Below the pieces are notes generated by a model. It ran no database searches. It worked only from the letters and a program-made list of their open reading frames with translations, and had not been told where the DNA came from. Positions 23,470-36,260 of a stretch of 64,000 nucleotides of DNA are shown piece by piece (the first letter of the stretch is position 1; every line of letters begins with the position of its first letter). Origin of the DNA: Spinellus fusiger (Eukaryota > Mucoromycota > Mucoromycetes > Mucorales > Phycomycetaceae); NCBI GenBank assembly GCA_025094145.1, contig JALLLS010000002.1, forward strand, positions 248,001 through 312,000. The letters run 5' to 3'. The position numbers and the translations under genes are program-made.

Positions 23470-24826
23470 ATGCATCCCACTTGTCTACATAATCAAAAAA
23501 TAGACCCTCAGCTATTGCTTGACACTTATATTGATAACAATACCATCAAAATCATCAAAATCATTGGAAAAGGTGCCTATGGTGTTGTATTTCTTGGTCA
23601 AAGCACTATTGATCAGCAAGTGTATGCTGTCAAATGGGCCCCAATTACAAAGGCAACAGAGAATGAAATCACAATACATTTACAAATGTCCAGCCATCCC
23701 AACATAATTGCTCCAATTCAAGTGATAAAGGAACCTACAGGAGTCTTTATTGTTTTTGAATATGCTTCTGAAGGGGATTTGTTTGCTGCTATCACCAAGA
23801 CACATAGGCTTGTTGGTAACAACCATGCTATCCGACACGTATTTCTTCAGATACTAAGTGCTGTACAACATTGTCACCAAAACGGAGTCTTTCATCGTGA
23901 TCTGAAGCCGGAAAACATCCTGCTATTTCCGAACCTCCATGTCAAACTAGCTGACTTTGGACTCGCTACCACACAGGCCGTTTCCGCTGATTTTGATTGT
24001 GGGTCTACTTTCTACTTTTCACCAGGTAAAATAAAGATGAAATAGAATAGACTCCAAGCATACTAAATAAATTAAATTCTTAGAGTGCCAAAGGAAAATG
24101 CTGAATAAAGAACAAAAGACCAAAGGCTATAGATGTCAACAGAGCGATATTTGGAGTCTAGGCATTATTCTTATCAACCTGGTAGTTGGAAAGAACCCTT
24201 GGAATGAAGCTAATTTGACGGATCCAACGTTCAAATCTTATGTCGAACAACCACACTATTTCTTTCAATACATTCTCCCAATCATATCAAATGAATTAGA
24301 CGATATCTTGAGTCGTATTTTCTGCATTGATCCCGTGAGCCGAATCTCATTACCTGAGCTCCAGCATCTCATTTCCCGCTGTGCTACATTCTTCCACATC
24401 GACACTGTCTCTAACGCTGCTGTACCTCATTTGCTCCCTATAGCAGCTACAACTATGGAGACACCACCCGTAACTTACACAGACTCCTTTAGACGCACAA
24501 TGTTAGATTATATTGGGACATTTACTGATGAAGAGACACAAAACCATACTGCATCAACCTGCATTGCTAAACAACAGAAAGTAGTACGCGTCTTTGCTGA
24601 TCCTCCACCTCCACCTCCCACTTTCAACCCACCTCCTCTCCCCAAAAAACACACCATGACCTCTTCCAATTGGTCTTCAGGTTCTTCTGATTCCATGTAC
24701 TCAAGTGAATGCTCCTTTGCACTCCAAGCTACGGATATTTTTAATGAGGCTATGCTTAAAAAACCAGACTGTACACAACTTAACCTACGTTCTATTTCTT
24801 CACTACTATCCCTAACATCACTATAG
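23470..24826 (+). CDS. Ran1/Sks1-type serine/threonine protein kinase
   Basis: Two exons (23470-24025, 24084-24826) encode 432 residues. I chose the ATG at 23470, directly after a CT-rich leader; an in-frame ATG at 23356 adds a hydrophobic run that looks like leader DNA. Kinase landmarks are the Gly loop GKGAYG (33-38), Lys55, HRDLKPEN with catalytic Asp144, DFG at 162-164, and CGSTFYFSPE in the activation loop. The CGST-SPE form and the GDLF and FLQIL stretches match the fungal Ran1/Sks1/Vhs1 branch, which links nutrient signals to growth or meiosis. The C-terminal tail (about 300-432) is Ser/Pro-rich with a PPPPPP run and is probably disordered and regulatory. Confidence 0.88.
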
Positions 24827-27800
24827 ATATAACTAGACATATTTGGCATAATCTTTCATTCTTTCATTGTTCAGACTGTCTATCCTCCTAACATGCAACA
24901 GTTTCTGACAAGATACCTGTTCTTTCATTCAAACGCAATGGTATTCAAGCAATACTTTTGTATATTCACATATTACTCCATTTCTCATTGGATCTATTCT
25001 TCTGTATTATAGCTTTCTCTTATCCTCATATCTATATAGTCAACATTAATAATAAATAAAGTGTACAATTTGTGAGGTTAATAAATCGAAAAAGCAAAAG
25101 CACCTCAAGTATCTAAAGATTTTTCCGAGGTGATCCCATTCCCACTACCAAGTAATTACCAAGTACTACCATTCGCAGGATCAGGAAGTTCAAAAAATCC
25201 AATGAGAATGACAGAATGAAGCATATGGAGCCAATAGGAATATCTAAAGCGTTTTTTTTATAAAATAAAATAAAAATAAAAAGATGGATAGAGCCTTGAG
25301 AGTATCATCGAGTCAGTCCTCGGATACTCACGGAACACAAATGAAAATAAATAAGGGAAAGGCCATCTTTGACTCTAAATAGCTCAGAAAGTTTGAGTGA
25401 ACTGTAAATGACCTACAAAAGAAGTTATCTAATAAAGAATCAACTTTTTTTTTACTCAGAGTACCTAGACTACCCTTTTTTTCTTAGTATACCTATAGAA
25501 ACAAAACAAAAACAAACTTAAAAGCAACCACAATAGGCTCTTTAGCTGTTCATGCCTTATGCAATAATTTGATCATAGTACAAGAATGGTATAGCAGACT
25601 TTGATAATGTCCTGGCATGACAATGGGATTTAAATGAGAGTGCATGATATAAACTAACTTCTAGGAAATACTATAAAAAAGCATTCTATTATTTATTGTA
25701 AATCTGACTGATTGTGGTAGATTTTTACTGTTGAATAAGACATGTCGATGAAAGCTCATCCACAAGGCCTTTCATTAGTACTCTTATAAATTAATCTGTG
25801 TTCATAAGTATTTTCCTTATAATCCTTATTATTCTTTCTTGTAAATATAAGCATGGTTTATTAATAATTATCATGGAGTGACTGAGTAACACTGCAAAAA
25901 GGGAAGAATAATGTATCGACAATAAAATTCTTCCGCTTTGACAAGAAAGGTAACAGCAATATCTTATTTAGTCATTTTCTGGGTTTTGAATGGATTGAGA
26001 TCATGTATTTCTCCTTTTTTAATATAGATCAATGAGATGCATACTGTGAACTGAGTTTTGTATTGTTTGGCCTGTGGATGTTTTTTATTTTGTCTATGGT
26101 ACCTTATCTTTCTCAACTTCTATAACAGTGATCATATGACAGCATATTCTATGACTGTATAAACCAGCTATTCTTAGTGCCATTAAGATAATATTTAGTG
26201 CATAAAAGTATAAACCACACTCCACGTGTTAAGGGTCACTATATAGTCTTTTTCTTGTTTTGTTTTGTTTTGTTTTGCTTTGTTTTGATTTGATTTGATT
26301 TGATTTGATTTTTTTTAAAAAAAAAAAAACTTTATCATTTGAAATCTTGACATAATAGAAGCTTTACAAGAACAAATGTTTATAGGTCGTTCTATTACAT
26401 ATTGTCTTTATTTTATTTTATAATTTATAGAGTGAGATCATAGAGAGAGAGAAAGCTATGTCATAAAGAAAAATATCGGTTGGTGTGGTTGTTGTTTTTA
26501 AAATGTTCAATCACTATGACTATGAAATGACTTTTTAGAAAACTTTAATCTGCTCAGATCATTGCTAATCTCACCAAAAACAAAAGGCTCACTTTTACTC
26601 TCTTTTTTTTATAATACAGTCATAAAAACTTTGCTGCACGATCCTCTATAATGTGTAAAAAAAATCATAGATATATCTAAAAAACTATATCATTTTGGTT
26701 CAAAGCTGGCCTTTTTTATATAAATTTATTTATAATAAGATGGGATATAAAATGATTATCAAAGGGGGAGAGAGAAAAGCGTTAGATTAGACACGACTTT
26801 ATAATAGTTGAAAAGTGAAAGTCACTATTGACATGAATGTATTCTAGAATCTATAGATGAACCCTCCTTGTTATGAGCACACTTATTTTGTGCACATGGT
26901 CTTTTTGGGGCACAAGAAAAAATCCAACATTCTGAAACAATTTTTCAATCGTACAATACAAGCTATAGATACTTCTTGAGTAATGAAAGATACGTTTAAC
27001 AAGTGACTTGTGCACATTTTATTTCTTGTATTAATTGTAGTGCACACTGTCTTTTTATTGTTTTAAGGTTTACGTCTTTGCAACCAAAATTTTGTCCCTG
27101 TGCTTGGTAGATACTGAGTCTTTTCTTTTTGTCTTACTAAAGACTATCTGTTGTATTTATTAATGTTATATAGAATATAAATTTTGTCAAGTTAAATGTT
27201 ACATAATATCTTACAGCAAATGACTAGAATTCTATAATGAACTAGTGTGATTAGTGCATGCTTTAGTCGTTCAAGATATATCAGCATCTTTACTATTTGG
27301 CTTATCAGTTAGAGTAACCTATACTTTATTTCTCCTGTTATTTAATATAATGAACTGTTTTTCTAACTTCATTTAACAGTAGATAATGTAAAGGGGTTCA
27401 TAAGCAGGTTCATGTTATTTCTACTTGATCTGAATCCTTTATTAATAACATACTGACTTGTAGCTTGTAGGACTTTGGTTAGTATCTATCGGCTTATTAT
27501 AGCATATGATTTTTACAGAGTATGATTGTTTTGACTTAATAAATATGTGTATTCTCTCTTTCTTAGACAATCCTTGTCAAATATATAAGAAATACACGAA
27601 TCTTCCATGAAAAACTTAGCATAAATGAACAACAATGACAACAACAATAATTGAATAAACATTGCAAAATTCTAAACTTTAAACTAGGAATATTTGAATA
27701 GAATTAATAATAGAATATGTATAACTGATAGTTTCTTACATTCATTATGCGTTCTATCTCTGTCTTACCTGTCCAGGTAAAAATATACCCCCTTCACAGC

Positions 27801-29133
27801 TTGATTTCAGTTAGAATAATAGTAAAAAGCTTCTTTTTTTTCCCATTATATACTTTACTTAATATTTATGTAAATAGTAGGTAGGTACAAATGAAAGGTA
27901 CTGTATTGTGCTTGGGAAAGAAAATAATAATAATAAAAGGGACACATGACACGAAGAAGGCAAATCTCACACTAGATTGATTGTCGAAAATCACAAGGGT
28001 AATTATACTAGATGTTCTAAGCTACGATATATCTGTATTTGATGATGATAAATGAGATACTTGGCTGAACTACTCTTATAAAGTGCTCACCAAAAGTAGT
28101 CATCAGAATCTACAATCAAAGGTCACTGTTTTAAAATCAACTTCTTCACAATTAACAGTTTTTTATTTTATTTGTATAAAAAATAAATAGGAGAATAAGC
28201 AGGGTGGCATGTAAAAACAGTGGTCCCAATTCAATTTCAAGTTTTTCTTAATACTATAATACAACTTAATATTGTTGATAATTTAAGGGTATACTTGATA
28301 AAATCTAAAAGCCCTCTATCGATGATTTGAGGAGTGTTTTCTACAATTAAAATAGATTATGCTTAGTTGAATCTCCCATATAATCTTAATTGAGCTTTCC
28401 ACCCATATATGGTCATATAATTATCCATTAATATTTCACCCGTGTTCAAACAACATCCATATTCAGTAATATCTGTGCTCTATATAACAGTGCAAGATAT
28501 CCCGGAGAAATCCCAAAGCTTAGTAGAATAGAAGATGCTCCAATTTATTTGGGATCTTCTGCTGGTTTTGAATATCTTAAACTTATATTACCTGCATAGT
28601 AATGCTAATAAGCATTCATAAACCAGTCACTTACTTGCCATAAGCTTGTAATCTCTTTTTGAATACTCCTTGTTTAACACATCTATTTTACCATAATGTA
28701 TTATGCTTAATATGTGAATGATACGAAAAATATCTGTAAATAAAATACTTTCAGCTCTATTGCGGTGTGTCATATGTAAAACTTCAAACTTAATTGTCTA
28801 TTTCAGAGTAGCCTAATTACTATTATATGGAAAGTTTAACCAAGAATATCACACCTCTTATGGTTGCCTTTGATTATTCACTATGAAGGCCCCTTCTATC
28901 TTTGTCTCTAATCGGTATATGATGCTTCTATCCAACTAAGTCTAAACTAAATCAATTAAGTTGGTTTTTGATCTTTAAAATATCTAGTTTGATTCAATAT
29001 CAACACTTTTATATTTCTAGATATAAATATAAGTACAATGTATTTTTCTTCAGTTAAAAATAATAAGATAAGAAATAGGTTTAGCAGAAGATGGGAGATA
29101 TCAGACTACTAATTCATTCAATAGAACACTATA
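24827..29133. other. 4.3-kb AT-rich gene desert
   Basis: No coding region or recognisable element was found. A small imperfect palindrome (GAGTATC...GATACTC) lies near 25298-25332. The sequence resembles the 1-10 kb region and may be decayed repeat DNA. Confidence 0.5.
26252..26332 (+). repeat. TTTTG/ATTTG pentanucleotide repeat with T and A runs
   Basis: About six TTTTG units are followed by four GATTT units, then a T run next to an A run. It could be the decayed tail of a retroposed sequence, but no body is recognised next to it. Confidence 0.75.
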
Positions 29134-30479
29134 AAGTGATGAGGAAAAGAAGTTGGACCTTTTAAACACATTTCATTTATTTAGTTGCACACTTTATATT
29201 AATGATGTTATAAATCCATGAATTTATTAGATAAAGACATGAAACTTTCAATAAACAAAAGAAAGAGTGTTCAAAATAAAAGGTGTTTATAGTGTAGGTT
29301 AATTAACTAACCACTATGGCCACCCTTGTCATCAATGACTGTCTGGCATCTCCGCCTCATGCTGGAAATAATGTTGTCTATCTCTCTCTCTTTTTTCTTT
29401 CTTTCTTTCTTTCTTTCTTTCAATATTCTACTTCATTCCAGCATCAGGACAGTCTCTGACTTTTATTTGGTGGAATACATTTTCCTATTGATATTTATTA
29501 TATGGGCACACATATACTTAGTTGAATTGAAATCGGGACATTGTGATGGCAATTAAAAAGTCATCACTATACCATTTTCTATCTTCCAATTGAGTTGTCT
29601 TACTTTTATGGGATCTAACAGTGTCCTCCTGTAGGTGGTAACTGACTTCAGTGTTTTTGAGAAAGAAAAGTTCAAGTCTGGGGCAGTAAGCCTATCCAAA
29701 AACATTAATGTACTTGCTGGAGTTTATCTTATACTCCACTATAATTTATCTTTCAACACTCTTTACATTGAAGCAGCTCATACCATCACTCTATTACTAC
29801 CAAGTTTCTTTGTATCAAAGACTTTACCATATATGAAGGCTGTATCATTTTTTCTGATGACTTTGACACCCCTGTCAAAGCTTACCAACTCCACCCTAGA
29901 CTTATCTGACCACACTATCTCTTACTATTGTTCATAAACCCAGTCTACGTGTTCTTAGTCCCACTGGAGCCTTACCCCCATGTTTTTCTTTATTAAAAAA
30001 AACAAACACTGAACTAGGTTAATGGAGGCCCATTCCATCAAGGTATTTCTTCAGAGTTGATATTGATACTTTAATAGCCATGATCGCCATGATGACTCTT
30101 TTGTTTGTTTGTTGAGGATCATTTATGACTGTTCTCCTCAGCCATGGAAGGGCTCCGTCTTTGAGCCTTCAATTCCTGATACTTTTTGGTAAAGGAGCCA
30201 CTAAGTCTGTCTCCTTGAAGTACGTCACAATGTTTCTTACAGTTAAAGAGGGCACGTTGAATAAGTTATATACCCCGGCCAAGTTAGAATTCAGGTTCAA
30301 CACCTGGTGTAGAATATCTGAACAAGTCTCAATGCTAATATATTCTATATATATCTCAGTAGTTTTAAATATTTTTTTTGTAGTGTTGAATAGCACAGAC
30401 ACTTTTTTATAAGTATTTTAAAAGGAAGATGAGAATAACGCGAATTTTAAAAGGCCTACCTTATCTTGCTCTATCACTT
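29134..30479 (-). mobile_element. Tc1/mariner family D, full-length decayed copy
   Basis: This is the reverse complement of family D (40870-42227) along its whole length, including both termini (AAGTGA at the left, TCACTT at the right) and flanking TA dinucleotides at 29132-29133 and 30480-30481. Matching landmarks include the transposase end near 29320-29400, the QEDN region near 29620, and the start near 30300-30400. Frames are broken throughout. An expanded CTTT run at 29388-29420 interrupts the transposase. Confidence 0.8.
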
Positions 30480-30481
30480 TA

Positions 30482-31528
30482 ATTATCCTAAAGAATATGA
30501 TTTTTGATCTACGTTTACATTTGCATTTTATTAATGACAACCTCCAACTTTAAAATATATAGAAATTTCATTAATATATATGAAATTTTATAGTTATCCA
30601 TGACACTATTCTAGCGTAAATATTTCTTTGATATGATATCTGAGGTGTTGTAGGCAACAATATCCTAAGGCACTAAATTAAGAAATATAAAAATCCAAAT
30701 CAATAGGAGTGCTTTAAGGTATAAATGCTACTTTAAAAATCAGTATTAATCATTTCAAATCTTGATCTATCATGACATGGTATAGCATAATTAAGCATCA
30801 GAACCCGAATAATAACCGTGTTATTTGACTTCATATTTTATTTTACCAAAAAAGTTGTTAGAGCATCTGCAGAAGAACGAGCAAACATGAACACCAGTCT
30901 AATAATGTTTAACCTTTTAACTCCCCCCCCATGATTATAAAAATACACTAAACTAGTCTCTAGACATTGGATCAACCTTCTGATCATAATATAAAGTTGT
31001 GTATTTATCATGTGTTCCATATCAGCGATGAATTTTTTGTTTATACTGAGATTATGCATACTGATAAAACGAGTTTAGATACTGGTATATTTTTGATTTA
31101 TCATAAGGTTTCTAATATTTATAAAAAGATATAGAAAAAATAAAAATATCTTAACCTATAGTCTTGACAGTTCATTAACAGTTTGAAAAACAACTGTATT
31201 GCTCTTTGGTATTACTTGTATTCTAGGAAGTGATTTGTAATACATTTTTCTATTATGTTAGGGAAGAAAAAACATTACTCAAAATTCAACATATTTACAA
31301 GCTGTGACATGGTACAAAGCCTAAACTCTAATATTAGCCTAATCTTTTTTCTGTTACAGATCAGACTTTTATATTTATATATCTATACTTTTTAAATGAA
31401 TATATAAAAAGCCTCCTGTGATCTAAATTCAGAAGCACTCAAACAAAAACTAAGATATTTTCCTATTTAGTTGAAAACACAATAAAGCTAAGTAATGTCT
31501 CATTACAAAAAGATATAAGGCATAAATA
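30482..31528. other. AT-rich intergenic DNA
   Basis: No gene is seen. An eight-base C run lies near 30923. An open frame of 73 codons at 30838-31059 (-) has no family signature. Confidence 0.5.
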
Positions 31529-31612
31529 AAGTGACCCTCAATAAGTAACCGGGATTTTTCACATTCCGAGATATTTTATACCAAAAATAGTATACACTAT
31601 CTCTTTTTTTCA
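31529..31612 (+). mobile_element. Tc1/mariner family D, left-end relic
   Basis: TA followed by AAGTGACCC and a diverged version of the D leader (TTCCGAGATATTTTATACCAAAAATAG). It stops about 20 bp before the RT-element terminus at 31631. Confidence 0.6.
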
Positions 31613-31630
31613 TAATTTTTTCTTCATATA

Positions 31631-32961
31631 CAGTTCAAAGTATTTTTATTTTTGGGTGTTGGTTGCTATTCGCGCATTGGGCATTTTAGCCACCCTATGA
31701 GATCATTTGAAAAAAAAAGAATAAACATTGAAACACTTCAAATACATAAGTGAAAAAAATAATGCAAAGAGAGAAGAGACGGAAAGAAAAGAGAATATAA
31801 AACCTCAATGAGGGAAAAATGATGGAAAATGAGTGGAAATGATGGTAAAATGAGAATTATGAATAGACATCCAAAAGGCCATAAAGTCAGCAAGGAAACC
31901 AGGACACCAAAAAGATAACCGTCATCCTGTGGCAATTCGAAATCCAACGAGGGATACTTAGAGCAACTCGGACAATCCTGAGGACACAAATACAGCAACT
32001 ACACTAGCAGCTTCTGGCTTTGCTAAACGGGTTAAGAATGGGTGGTAGAGGAGAGATCGGAGGAGAAGTGAGGATACAGCGTCTGTTGCTGCAGGAGTCT
32101 TTGCACTCTATGGCGGCTTTGGCGTTCCCGCTCAACACACCCATCAGCAGCCTCAATGAGCAAGCTACCAGCTGATGGCTCTACCTTAAAGTCTCGAGTA
32201 GACGTGGCTCGATCAATGGCTTGCAGCAGTATTAACAAACTGGGCCAAAGATCTTGCCATTTAACAAAAGACTTAACCGTGCGCGGCAGAAGATTTAGAC
32301 AATATTCAATTGGATGAACGTCTTGTGGTGGTGCAGGAACTAAGAAGAACAAGAACGTGGAGCGTTCATGGTCAACGAATGTGCAAGTGAGAGAGTGGTC
32401 CCGATTGGCAGATGGGTGGCCACATTGGCAAGGAACTGAAGGTGTTGGTGGTAACCAAGCAATCCTCCATTTTAGTAGACGATGTCTTTCTTTGCGCGTG
32501 CACGGTAGTAGAAGAATTGGATCCCAAACAGGTCTACATAGTCCACGGGCTACTGTCACCAGCGGATTCTTGCCACGTACTAGACTAGTAATTTCACTTT
32601 GAAGACGTTCAAGATAAGCTACTTTTAATGGATATTTAGGAGGGTTGTGAGCCCGTCCTATTCTTTGAGCATTTTGCCAGAGTACATTGCCATGTAGCCT
32701 AATCCATCTGGCTTTACTCTGGGGTGCTTCAAGCTGTGGGACAAGGCACCAGAGGAGGGTGTCTTCAGGAAGGGTAGCTGCGCGCTCAACAAATTTGGCT
32801 TGCAGATAAAGAAAACGAGAGTATATGTTAGGGAGGGCAGCTAATTGGGCAACCTGGATCGTTCCAAACCTAGCAGTAGCAGATCTAGCAAGACAAAGTC
32901 TCAGACAAGCAGACTGACAGATTTGTAGCGGGCGGATGCCTAGTCTATTGTTTGTCCTATG
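31631..32961 (-). mobile_element. RT-carrying element with CAGT terminus, 5' part lost
   Basis: The outer end at 31631 (TA then CAGTTCAAAGTATTTTT) matches the termini of 1-397 and 38904-39701. About 400 bp of untranslated 3' sequence is followed on the minus strand by the RT-derived reading frame. The upstream part ends abruptly at TA 32962-32963, where Tc1 element A begins. No continuation is visible beyond elements A and B. See the CDS entry for the protein. Confidence 0.75.
32032..32961 (-). pseudogene. Truncated non-LTR reverse transcriptase C-terminal region
   Basis: About 310 codons remain open to the stop at 32032. The preserved part lacks the RT catalytic YxDD motif and resembles the region after the RT domain of fungal LINE proteins. 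It has an RHRLLKWRIAWLP-type Arg/Trp block followed by a zinc-knuckle-like C-x-CGH-x6-DHSLTC pattern. The N-terminal two thirds are absent because transposon A starts at 32964. The first codons of the longer open frame, up to 33012, come from the transposon A end and are not native. The frame is intact, so truncation is relatively recent, or a full-length copy elsewhere mobilised it. Confidence 0.65.
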
Positions 32962-32963
32962 TA

Positions 32964-34280
32964 CAGTGGGGTAGCAAAAAAATTGGCTTTTTTTTTTAGA
33001 GATCCGATACATTTCATATCTTACATAAGAGACACTTGTAGCAGTTTTCTTCCTTTCTTCTTAATAAAATTATATCTATATTTAATTTATAATGCAACTA
33101 AAAGACGATCAAAAACTTACCATTGTTAATTTTCGACAAGCAAATATGAAAGTAAAGGAAATAGCTGAAAGAACTGGAGTAAAGCTGCGAACAATCTACA
33201 ATGTTCTAAATCAACAAAAGACAAGAGGGTTCGGGAAGACCCAAAATATTCAATAAAAGAGGAATACGACACCTTTTGAGCGTTGTTGGCAAGAGCAGAC
33301 GATTGAATTTAAGTGAGATAATTACAGCAATACCCGAAGAATGCAGCAAGCACACTGTTAGACGTGTACGGCATGAAGGGGGTATATTTAGCCGAGTGGC
33401 AAAGAAGAAACCTTTTTTGAATGAGACACATCAAGAAAAAAGACTCAAGTTTGCCAAAGAATATCTCCACTGGACCATTGACGCGTGGAAAAAAGTTATA
33501 TAGACTGACGAAAGTAGTTTCGAACTTGGCAAGAACAGTCGAGTGGTTCACGTTTGGCATAAGGATGGAGAAGCTTACAAAAAAGATTGTCTTGATCCCA
33601 CATTCAAAAGCGGAAGATCCTCAGTTATGGTCTGGGGAGTCATTCGTCACGGTGAGAAGTCGGAACTAGTGATGCTTGAGAAGGATGAACAAAAGGCTGT
33701 TGATTGTGTCAAGAAAGTCTATGAAGAGTCATTGCTACGTTTATGGGGTCTAGAGTGCCACTTGATATTGATGGAAGATGGAGCACCCACTCACAAAAGT
33801 ATTGTAGCAAGTGATTGGAAAAGGGAGAGAGGAATTGATAGTTTGGAGTGGCCTGATCAATCATCTGATCTGAACCCCATTGAAAACCTTTGGATGCAAA
33901 TGAAAGACAAAGTCCAAGAGAGATTCAATAGTACTGTTAATATAGACAAGTTCAAAACTATTATACAAGAAGCCTGGGATTCTCTTGAGCCAAAAACATG
34001 GAATTCTTTGATTGAGACAATGCCAGCACGAATGCAAGAAGTCATCAAGAACAAGGGTGGGAGTACCCATTATTAAAGCTACATTTGTAATAATTTTTTA
34101 TACGTAAATGTAAAAATAAATTACATATAAGTATTCTAGAGCCTTTTTTTTAACATAATATGAGCTTTATTAAAGTAGAAAATACGTTATATTCCTTTTG
34201 ATACAGGAAAAACACAATATTGATAATATGAAATCTATCGATTTTTTTTTAAAATGGCCAATTTTTTTGCTACCCCACTG
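32964..34280 (+). mobile_element. Tc1/mariner element A, complete with inverted repeats
   Basis: A perfect 24-bp terminal inverted repeat starting CAGTGGGGTAGCAAAAA bounds 1317 bp, with TA on both sides (32962-32963 and 34281-34282). It contains a transposase gene with two visible lesions. It inserted next to, and now truncates, the RT element. Its right TA is also the left TA of element B. Confidence 0.92.
33092..34076 (+). pseudogene. Tc1/mariner A transposase, disabled
   Basis: It starts with a paired-like HTH (IAERTGVKLRTIYNVL) at 33092. A frameshift and stop occur near 33255, then the frame continues from about 33276. A TAG near 33501 sits where the conserved Trp of the W-[ST]-DES motif belongs. 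All three acidic catalytic positions can still be seen: TDES, MEDGAPTH and DLNPIENLW (DD34E type). With only a few lesions this copy is young but not autonomous. Confidence 0.85.
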
Positions 34281-34282
34281 TA

Positions 34283-35658
34283 CAGTCCCATGTAATAAGT
34301 GACTAGACAAAAGATAAGTTTCTATTTTTTATTCTTCAAAAATAAAATAGAGGTCTTTTTCTTCTCTCTTATAACTTATTCAAAAAATGACACCAAGCAA
34401 TAAAAATCAGCCAACTGTTAGCCAATAATATAAAGATAATCCTACCAAAAGAAGAGAGCGTGATATGTTTATTAGAGGCCAAATCATAGGACAATGGAAA
34501 AGATATGCTACTTATCAAGAGATTTCTGACGATCTTGACATCCCAAAGAGCACAGTGGGAAAGATCGTTCAATTGTATAAAAAAGAAGGCACACATCAAC
34601 TCAAAATGCATACAGGAAGACTTGAAAAGGCGTCATCTACTTCAAAACTGGCTATCGTTTTGTGCATTCGCAGAAACCCTATAGAAACAATTGCATATCA
34701 TTTAAAAAAAATTAATGATACAGGCGTGGATATTTTCCATAGCACATTTTAAAAATACATGAATAAACTCGGGGTTTTTTCATGCTCACCATCAAGACAA
34801 CCTACTATGACACTTACTCACAAGCAAAGACGATTAGAATAGTCTAAAAAATGTTGATTGGCCAGTGGAGAGGTGGAGTAACGTCGTTTGGTCTGATGAG
34901 TCCCGTTTTACAGTTGTGGGCAATGATGAAGGGACTAGAGTGATCAGGGAGAAAGGTGAAAGGTATGAGGAGCATCATACGCAAAGAACATACAAGTATG
35001 GCAAGACTTCATTCATGGTGTGGGGTTGCTTTTGGCGTGGAGGTGTAGGACCTCTTGTACTCTTGGAGGGATCAGTTAATCAAGACAAGTATGTCAATTT
35101 AATTACTAAATACTTTCTTCCCTGGTTTCAAAAATTGCAAGAGAACCTCAATAAGACCATGCTTTTTCAAGAAGACGGTGTTCCTTACCACACAGTAACA
35201 TATAGTAGATGGTACAAACAAGAGAGATGTATGATCATAGAGTTTTGATTTTTGGCCTGCACAAAGTCTAGATCTTAACCCAATTGAGCATGTCTGAACT
35301 TATCTTGAAAAAAAGATCAATTCGAATCGAACAAGCATAGCCAATGCACAACAGCTTGAACAATGCTTGCATAGTGAATGGGAAAAGATCCCAAATGAAT
35401 TTCGGGGAATTTTAATGGATAGCATGCCAAAGAGGTGTTCCGCTGTAATGAAGAATAAAGGCTTTTCTACAAAGTACTGAGTAATATATTTATGATGAGG
35501 ATTTAAACAATCATCTAAAGATCAACTTTTTCAAATCTTGTATTATTCCATGAATATTTTATTATGAACATCTTAGACTGATAGATATGCCTTTAATTTT
35601 CAAAAAAAAAAAATTCAAAAGATTGATTTTTTGTCTAGTTACTTATTACTTGGGACTG
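34283..35658 (+). mobile_element. Tc1/mariner element B with inverted repeats
   Basis: The termini CAGTCCCATGTAATAAGTGA (left) and the complement of TTACTTATTACTTGGGACTG (right) are inverted repeats of about 30 bp with two or three mismatches, flanked by TA. Length is 1376 bp. It directly abuts element A, sharing one TA. A shorter relative with the same ends lies at 54335-55038. Confidence 0.88.
34387..35480 (+). pseudogene. Tc1/mariner B transposase, heavily broken
   Basis: Fragments in order: an HTH with YQEISDDLDIPKSTVGKIVQ (34465-34752), the first catalytic Asp in VVWSDESRF (about 34885), LFQEDGVPYH with the second Asp (about 35170), and NPIEHV with the third acidic residue (about 35280). 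At least five stops or shifts separate them. Confidence 0.82.
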
Positions 35659-35660
35659 TA

Positions 35661-36260
35661 TATCGTCTTATTTGTATGCTGTTTAAATTGGAGTATACAA
35701 GATCAATATAATGAGAAACACTGTATTTTTTTATTCATTGTGATAAATATTACCCTTAGTTCTACAATACAATGTTACCTCACAGTTAAACTTGCAACAT
35801 CAATATCCCATTGATCTCATAGTATTTTTTTTTCATATGTAGTTATAATATGTTTTATTTACTTTATACTTTTATTTTTGATCAAGCGATGATTTCAATA
35901 ACATGTTGAAATAGTTAGCCTGTGTTTGGATGGAGTAGAATTCAAAGACAAAAATGATACAGCAACAAAAAAAATGTCAACACTCATTTAATTTTTTCTT
36001 CTGTCTTTTCTATTTTTCGGGCATTATTGATACACTTTGATATCGTTTTTTTCTCATAGGAGATCTAAATAGAGCAAAGTTTTTAATAGAGCTCTATGAC
36101 GGCCATAGTTTCTATTTAAAAGCTATAGCTTCTGTCATGCCTTTTCTATAAAATCTTTATATAAACAATCCAATGGAAATCTTATTTTCTCTATTCTCTC
36201 TACTATTTTTATGCATTCTAAAAATCTTCCTTTTACTTGGTCTTACCATGCCTTATAACT
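35661..36260. other. AT-rich spacer upstream of the truncated fucosyltransferase-like gene
   Basis: Contains a TATATAAA-like stretch near 36158 that could be the promoter of the gene fragment at 36261. No other feature is seen. Confidence 0.45.
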
